Source: Corinectria fuckeliana | Lineage: Eukaryota > Ascomycota > Sordariomycetes > Hypocreales > Nectriaceae | Direction: 5' to 3' | DNA length: 12,414 nt | Assembly: GCA_019137255.1 (NCBI GenBank) | Contig: WPDH01000294.1 | Coordinates: 1 to 12,414 of the forward strand | Shown: positions 8,330-12,414 of the stretch, in pieces | Numbering within the stretch: the stretch's first letter is position 1 | Layout of the letters: the number at the start of each line of letters is the position of its first letter | Translations under genes and position numbers: made by a program | The notes under the pieces: generated by a model | The model's input: the letters and a program-made list of their open reading frames with translations, nothing else | Databases searched by the model: none | What the model was told of the DNA's origin: nothing

Positions 8330-9250
8330 TTATAGTAAGTTACTTAAGAAGCTATTTAACTTTTATATTTAAAGCTTCTAAAGTGGTTATTATACTACTA
8401 GATATATAATAAAAATAAACTACTACTTTATTAGCTGCTTTTTACTAGTAGGTTTTCTTCTAGTTAAATTTAAAGTCTAGCTTAAAAGCTATCTCTTTAT
8501 AAGTATTTATAATATAAATATACTAAGAGATATAGTTAGACTCTTTTAGGTTATAATTAGTTCTTATATAAGAGGTATTAATAGTTTTAGTAGCTTAAAT
8601 AAGGTCTAGAGTGTTATTTTAGTAGCCTTAGGCTAACCTAGTAACTATTCTATAAGAGGTAAGAAAGCTAATATAAAGTTATAACACCTTCTCTATAAGG
8701 CTATTACTATCTTAGTCTAAGTAGCTATAATAGTCTTAAAGCGAGTAGTAAAAGTTAAAATTACTTATAAGAAGTATATAATTATTTAGAGTAGTACTAG
8801 TAAGAGCTTATAGTATAAGTAAGTCACCTCTGCTATTTAGGGGATAATATAAGGTAATAATTTAGTATTAGGTTTTTATAAAGGTAATACTAACTTAGTC
8901 TTTTTTTACTTATAATATTTATAACTTAAGCTTATACTATTTGTTTATATAGACTATTATATACTTATTATAATAGACTATATAGTAGTTATAATATCTT
9001 AAGTAGGCTAAGACTTTTATCTTAAGGTTCTTATTAGGCTTAAAAAGTATAATTATATTATATTTACTATAGGCTTATAGTATAATATAAGTTAGAATAG
9101 CTTAATAATTAGTATTCTAATATAGTACTAGTATTAATTAGTAGTCTAAGAGGGGGATAATAATAGTAATAAGGCTAAGATAATTATTAAAAGAGAGGAT
9201 AATATATGAGCAGCTTAGGCTTATATTAGGGCTAGGCTAGTAGATACTAT
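8330..9250 (-). other. APE-type endonuclease domain of LINE A (degraded)
   Basis: Key blocks on the - strand: V-L-A-Y-L-R; I-L-L-I-S-N-F-N-F-Y-Y-S-L-stop around 8774-8733, matching I-L-L-x-G-D-F-N-x-H-x-x-x-W; N-N-T-L-D-L-I-stop-A-T, matching S-T-L-D-L-x-W-A-T; and K-E-S-N-Y-I-S, matching E-S-D-H-x-P/S. The catalytic Asp of G-D-F-N reads AAT (codon 8762-8760), and the S-D-H block reads S-N-Y, so both catalytic residues there are lost in the RIP direction. The domain would make the nick that primes target-primed reverse transcription. Confidence 0.85.
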
Positions 9251-10300
9251 ATATAATCTATTTATTAAGCTAAAAGGCCTTTTAGGTTTTCTTAATAAGA
9301 ACTAAATAAGCTAGACTAATAGTAAGAGTAGTAAAAATAAGAGCTCTTAAGTTAAAAGTTTAGTTACTATATATTCTTAAAAGTAGAGAGGTCTATTTAA
9401 GTATTTTTTCTTAGCTTAGGCCTAGTATAAGACTATAATAAAACAGTTATAACTTTAAGCTAAGTATTTACTCTTATAGAGAATATAGTTTAGAGAGATT
9501 TCTTTATATTTAGTTAGGTATTCTTCTCTGTTAATATATATAATACCTTTATAATATCTATAAGTTAGGGCTAATTTACAGTTTTAAGCTAAGTATTTAA
9601 ACTTAAAGTAGTTATAATATTAGGTAGGTTAAAACCTCTTATTAAAAGGCTTATAATTATATAGTTATATATTAAGTAGTAGGCTATTATTATATAGGTA
9701 GTTAGCCTTTTTAATAGAGCTAATATATAAGATAAGGTTTATTTTTACTTTAAGGCTAGGTTAGCTAGTCTTTTACTTTTTAACTTAGAGGATCTTTAGT
9801 TAATTAGATTTATTAATTTCTTTAATAAGCTTATTAGTATTATTTAGGACAGATATAAGTTAGATTCTTTTTACTATTACTATAAATATTAGGGGGGAGA
9901 AAGCTATACTATTACTAAAAGCTTTAATAACCTAATCTTTAGTGTAAATAGCTTATATCTTATTTACTATATAAAATATAAGAATAGTATCACCACTTAG
10001 TAGCTTTCTTACTATAATAATACTAGAGTTATTATAAGCTTAGTTTACTATCTTAATAATATCTTTTAGGGTTTAGCTGTTAATATTAAAAGGTATATTT
10101 CTTATTTAGATTATAACTTTATATTTAATATAGCTTTAGGTTATTTACTTTATATTTCCCTAGTTTAGAGGTATTAGGTTTTATACTATAATTAATATAT
10201 AAGAGGGTTAGCCTCTCTTATAATCTAAGAGTATAATAAGAGCTATATTAATAATAAAGGTAAAAGCTATAATAATATTTATAGTGATTTAGTTTTTAAG
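9140..10300 (-). pseudogene. LINE A ORF1 (Gag-like RNA-binding protein) remnant
   Basis: Reading the - strand with codon first bases at 1 mod 3, the block I-K-K-A-N-Y-L-Y-N-N-S-L-L-L-N (about 9720) corresponds to the E.AN.LI..G.... segment that precedes LINE knuckles. Then come Y-K-P-F, three zinc knuckles (9619-9443), and K-K-K-Y-L-N-R-P-L-Y-F, the R..Y..RP..F segment usual after them. A tail in which many Leu codons were probably Pro (CCA to CTA) follows. It ends around 9140-9330, overlapping the ORF2 start. The N-terminal limit is not visible. The protein would coat LINE RNA. Confidence 0.7.
9443..9619 (-). other. Three tandem zinc knuckles of LINE A ORF1, ligands mostly Tyr
   Basis: Knuckle 1 (9619-9578) has CX2CX4HX4C spacing with Tyr at the first three ligands and the last Cys intact (TGT 9580-9578). 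Knuckle 2 starts with T-Y-R-Y-Y-K-G. Knuckle 3 (about 9490-9443) reads Y-I-L-Y-K-S-K-Y-L-A-stop-S-Y-N-C, the CX2CX3HX6C form with A-W, typical of the third knuckle in LINE Gag proteins. The TAA there could stand for Trp or Gln. Confidence 0.82.
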
Positions 10301-10560
10301 GGCTGTTTTATAGTTATATATTATATTCTTCTTATATAAGATATAAGCCCACATCTTATATATAAATATATAAGTTTAAATAATATACTAAACTTATTTA
10401 AGAGATATAATAAGAATAATTCTAGTAATAGTATTATATGTTTTATTTTCTAGGTTATCTACTAGTATTCTACTTAGTTTTATAGTAGGTTTATTATTTT
10501 TACTTAGTATATACTAGCTAATTTCTATAAGAGGGTTATATTAACTTTAGTTAAGTTTAT
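10301..10560. other. Unassigned junction between LINE A and LINE B
   Basis: Very AT-rich sequence between two ORF1 remnants pointing away from each other. I see no recognisable coding block on either strand. It probably holds the 5' ends of one or both LINEs and the breakpoint between them. Confidence 0.5.
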
Positions 10561-11640
10561 ATACCTCTAAATTAATAGCTATTAGAAGCATATTAGTATT
10601 ATTACTATAGTTCTAATATACTATTATCCCTAGGGTAATATATATATAAGAATTTAAATTCTAATATTAAAATGTATTTTAGAGGTAGATTAAGGCTGTA
10701 GTAAGTAGAAACTAGGTAAGTAAGAAAAATATTAGATGCTTATTACTAGTTATATTATTAACTAAACTAATAGATATAAATAAACTTTATAACTAAGATA
10801 TAATTATAGTTATAAAAGTATATTAGACTAAGCCCTATTTAAAGGAGATTTAACTTAAGTAGTACTTTAAGTGTTTTTACTTTAGATATATTATATAATA
10901 CTATTAGAAATAGGCTAAGTATAGCTACTATTAGAGGGCTTATTATATAAGAGATATAATTTATCTTATTTTTACTAGTAAGATACTCTTAGTATATTAT
11001 AACTATAATAAGCTATACTTAGTATAGTCTTATATATAGTATATAGTATAAAAAGAGTAAAAGCAGGTAAGAAATACTTACTTAAAGAGACTTTTATAGT
11101 TTAGTATTTTAAATAAGTAATATAATTATATAGTATACTTACTATAAGATATAATAGTACTAATACTAATACTAATTATAATACTAAACCTTTTAGCTTA
11201 AAAAGAGCTTAAATAGCCTTTAAAATAGTCTTAAGCTAGACTAAACTTAGGTTTAAGTTTAGCCATTATAGTATTTAGACTAATTAACTAACTAAGAGAG
11301 TAAATACTATTAAAAGTTAAAAAAGGTATATTAATACTAGTTAGTAATAAGAATAATACCTAGAAGGATAAGAAGAATAAGTAGTATAAGTAACTTAAAC
11401 TTAACTTAAAATTAATTAAATTCTAGTATATAATTTAAGCTAAGCCTTATAAGAACTTATTACTATAAGTATATAATTAGCTTTTCTTATAAAGTAAACC
11501 TACTTATAACTTATATTACTATATATATATATTAAGCCTAACTTACTTCTCTCTTAGGTAAGAGTAGTAAGAGGTTTTTTATCTTATAGCTTACTATTAG
11601 GTTTTTCTCTTTTATTATAAACTAGTCTAAGCTACTTAGA
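10560..11640 (+). pseudogene. LINE B ORF1 (Gag-like) remnant, + strand
   Basis: In the frame with codons at 0 mod 3, the block K-P-Y-L-K-E-I (10830-10850) leads into three zinc knuckles (10863 to about 11040). E-stop-K-Q-V-R-N-T-Y-L-K-R-L-L-stop-F follows, the R..Y..RP..F segment seen after LINE knuckles. After this comes a long tail rich in Lys, Asn and Leu, where Leu/Ser codons probably replace Pro. It is clearly a different family from LINE A: the knuckle residues and linkers differ, and the strand is opposite. Stops are TAG/TAA. The N-terminal half (10560-10800) is only weakly LINE-like, and no endonuclease block was found downstream, so the element is truncated, rearranged, or too decayed for me to see. 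Confidence 0.62.
10863..11040 (+). other. Three tandem zinc knuckles of LINE B ORF1
   Basis: Knuckle 1: ligand positions 10863 (TAC), 10872 (TGT, intact), 10887 (TAT), 10902 (TAT), spacing CX2CX4HX4C. The AGA at 10884 just before the His position is what GGA becomes by a TpG to TpA change. Knuckle 2: 10920, 10929, 10941, 10962, all TAT, spacing CX2CX3HX6C. Knuckle 3: 10995, 11004 and 11016 with a TAG at 11025 where the usual A-W Trp sits; its last Cys is not placed with certainty. Confidence 0.75.
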
Positions 11641-12171
11641 AAAAAGGTCTAAATAACTTTAAAGTTAAAACAGTATATAAATAAATAAATAAAGCCTAAG
11701 TTAATAACTATATTATTAGTTTTCTATAAGAGTATATTAAATAACTTAGTATTAAATAGCTAAATACTTATAAGAAATAATATTACTAGAATAAATAAGC
11801 TAATAGCTTTAAGGTTATACTAACTATATCTTACCTAAGAGATATAAGTAAAACTCTTAAGCCTAAGTAACTATTAACTTTTAATAGTACTCTTAAGAAA
11901 CTATAAGAGTATCTTACCTAAATTAAATCCTACTATATATATTACCTAACTATATTTATAAGTATTTATTTATTTATACTTTATAAACCTAAAAGGTAGA
12001 TAGTACTTCTATTTTATATAGATATAAGAAAAACTATAAAATTAGATAAAAACCTATATTCTTTATATAACAGGCCTAAGTTAAGCCTCTTATACTATTA
12101 CTATATATAAGTAAATAGTCCTTTTGCTAAAACTAGAGTTATCTTATTTCCTAAAGGGCTAGGAAAAAATT
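11641..12171. other. No recognisable gene
   Basis: The LINE B frame can be read on into this stretch with TAA/TAG interruptions, but I see no endonuclease or RT block in it and cannot say whether it is still LINE. TpA richness continues, so it is RIP-mutated repeat DNA of unknown type. Confidence 0.5.
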
Positions 12172-12228
12172 AAAAAGAGGAAAGAGAAAAAAAGAAAAAG
12201 AAAAAAAAGAGAAAAAGAAAAAAAAGAG
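12172..12228 (+). repeat. 57-base pure A/G tract
   Basis: Every base from 12172 to 12228 is A or G, and after one T the purine run resumes for 12230-12243. It is A-dominated with scattered G. It may be a low-complexity tract in a promoter or UTR (as a C/T tract on the - strand), or part of an element's untranslated end. A/G runs hold no CpA on this strand, and no TpG, so RIP leaves them untouched. Confidence 0.85.
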
Positions 12229-12376
12229 TAAAAGAGAGAGAAATAGTTAACTAAATATTAAGCACCTAGTCTGCTATAAGAGTAGAGTAGTTAAGTATTA
12301 AGATTATACTAGCTAAGTATATCTAAGTTACTTTATAGTTATAGCTAAAAGCTTAGGATTTTAAGTAGGTAAAACT

Positions 12377-12414
12377 AGCTGCTAGTAAGTTAGCTAGCTA
12401 TTAGTAAGTTAGCT
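12377..12414. repeat. 19-bp tandem repeat, two copies, running off the window edge
   Basis: 12377-12395 and 12396-12414 are adjacent copies of 19 bases, identical at 17, and the two differences (G/A and C/T) are transitions. The unit carries AGCT at both ends. The array may continue beyond the window. Confidence 0.75.

Larger units (their letters stand above)
7699..9260 (-). pseudogene. LINE A ORF2 remnant: endonuclease, linker, start of RT; cut off by LTR
   Basis: Codons whose first base is at positions equal to 2 mod 3 stay in one frame from about 9250 to 7701. They give endonuclease blocks, a linker with Y-I-stop-N-I-stop-Y-T-L-stop-R-K-L-L (the A..RHWR.F type stretch, about 8165-8115), an F-F-S-K-P block like the usual F-F-P-x-P, and finally K-A-L-K-E-D-K-I at 7802-7779. 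This last corresponds to the K-A-P-G-x-D-G-I motif that opens LINE RT. About twenty codons later the gypsy LTR begins. The protein would nick the target and copy the LINE RNA. The N-terminus probably overlaps the Pro-rich tail of ORF1 in another frame. Confidence 0.82.
7699..10300 (-). mobile_element. LINE A: Tad-like non-LTR retrotransposon, interrupted by the gypsy element
   Basis: On the - strand the order is ORF1 with three zinc knuckles, then ORF2 with APE-type endonuclease and the beginning of RT, which is the layout of Tad/I-type fungal LINEs. ORF2 runs without a frameshift to 7699, where the gypsy LTR starts. The missing RT, and any 3' end, should lie left of position 1. The 5' limit near 10300 is approximate because ORF1 fades into unassigned sequence next to LINE B. 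Confidence 0.8.

Noticed and set aside
7699..12414. A second gypsy or copia element
   Set aside because: No YxDD, DDE or LTR pair was found here. The zinc-knuckle trio, the APE-type endonuclease blocks and the K-A-P-G-like RT start are LINE features.
1..12414. Alternative genetic code (TAA/TAG read as Gln), as in some ciliates and algae
   Set aside because: The stop pattern alone would fit, but Cys and His to Tyr and Asp to Asn at catalytic and zinc sites, TAG at Trp positions of the chromodomain, and transition-only LTR differences point to RIP. A reassigned code would not destroy active sites.

Overview
The window is transposon debris from what looks like a filamentous ascomycete, probably a Dothideomycete or Sordariomycete. 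I infer this from three things: the families present (a Ty3/gypsy chromovirus and two Tad-like LINEs), the extreme AT and TpA richness, and the mutation pattern. CpA is scarce and TpA is everywhere. Gln and Trp codons have become TAA/TAG, Cys and His codons have become TAT/TAC, and Asp codons have become AAT/AAC. That is the C-to-T (CpA to TpA, both strands) signature of repeat-induced point mutation (RIP). I see no intact host gene and no tRNA or rRNA. Hardly any reading frame is open, yet the old frames can be followed for kilobases because indels are almost absent.

1 to 7698 is one nearly complete Ty3/gypsy chromovirus on the + strand. It has a 5' LTR (first ~49 bases off-window), a leader, gag (frame 2, with a CCHC knuckle at 1382-1423), and pol (frame 1, so -1 relative to gag) with protease, RT, RNase H, integrase, GPY/F module and chromodomain in order. 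A ~498-codon gene on the opposite strand follows (7047 to 5551), convergent with pol. A polypurine tract and the 3' LTR (about 7487-7698) close the element. Almost every catalytic Asp and zinc ligand I could locate has been changed in the RIP direction.

7699 to about 10300 is LINE A on the - strand: ORF1 with three zinc knuckles (9619-9443), then ORF2 with an APE-type endonuclease (about 9250-8330), a linker, and the first reverse-transcriptase block (7802-7779). ORF2 stops at 7699, where the gypsy LTR begins. The gypsy therefore inserted into the LINE RT domain, and the rest of ORF2 should lie to the left of this window.

About 10560 to 11640 is the ORF1 of a different LINE (LINE B) on the + strand, again with three knuckles, so the two LINE fragments lie head-to-head. 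The remainder to 12414 holds a 57-base all-purine run, a 19-bp tandem repeat that runs off the edge, and otherwise nothing I recognise.

The most notable object is the antisense gene inside the gypsy element. The most notable process evidence is the directed loss of active sites with frames preserved.
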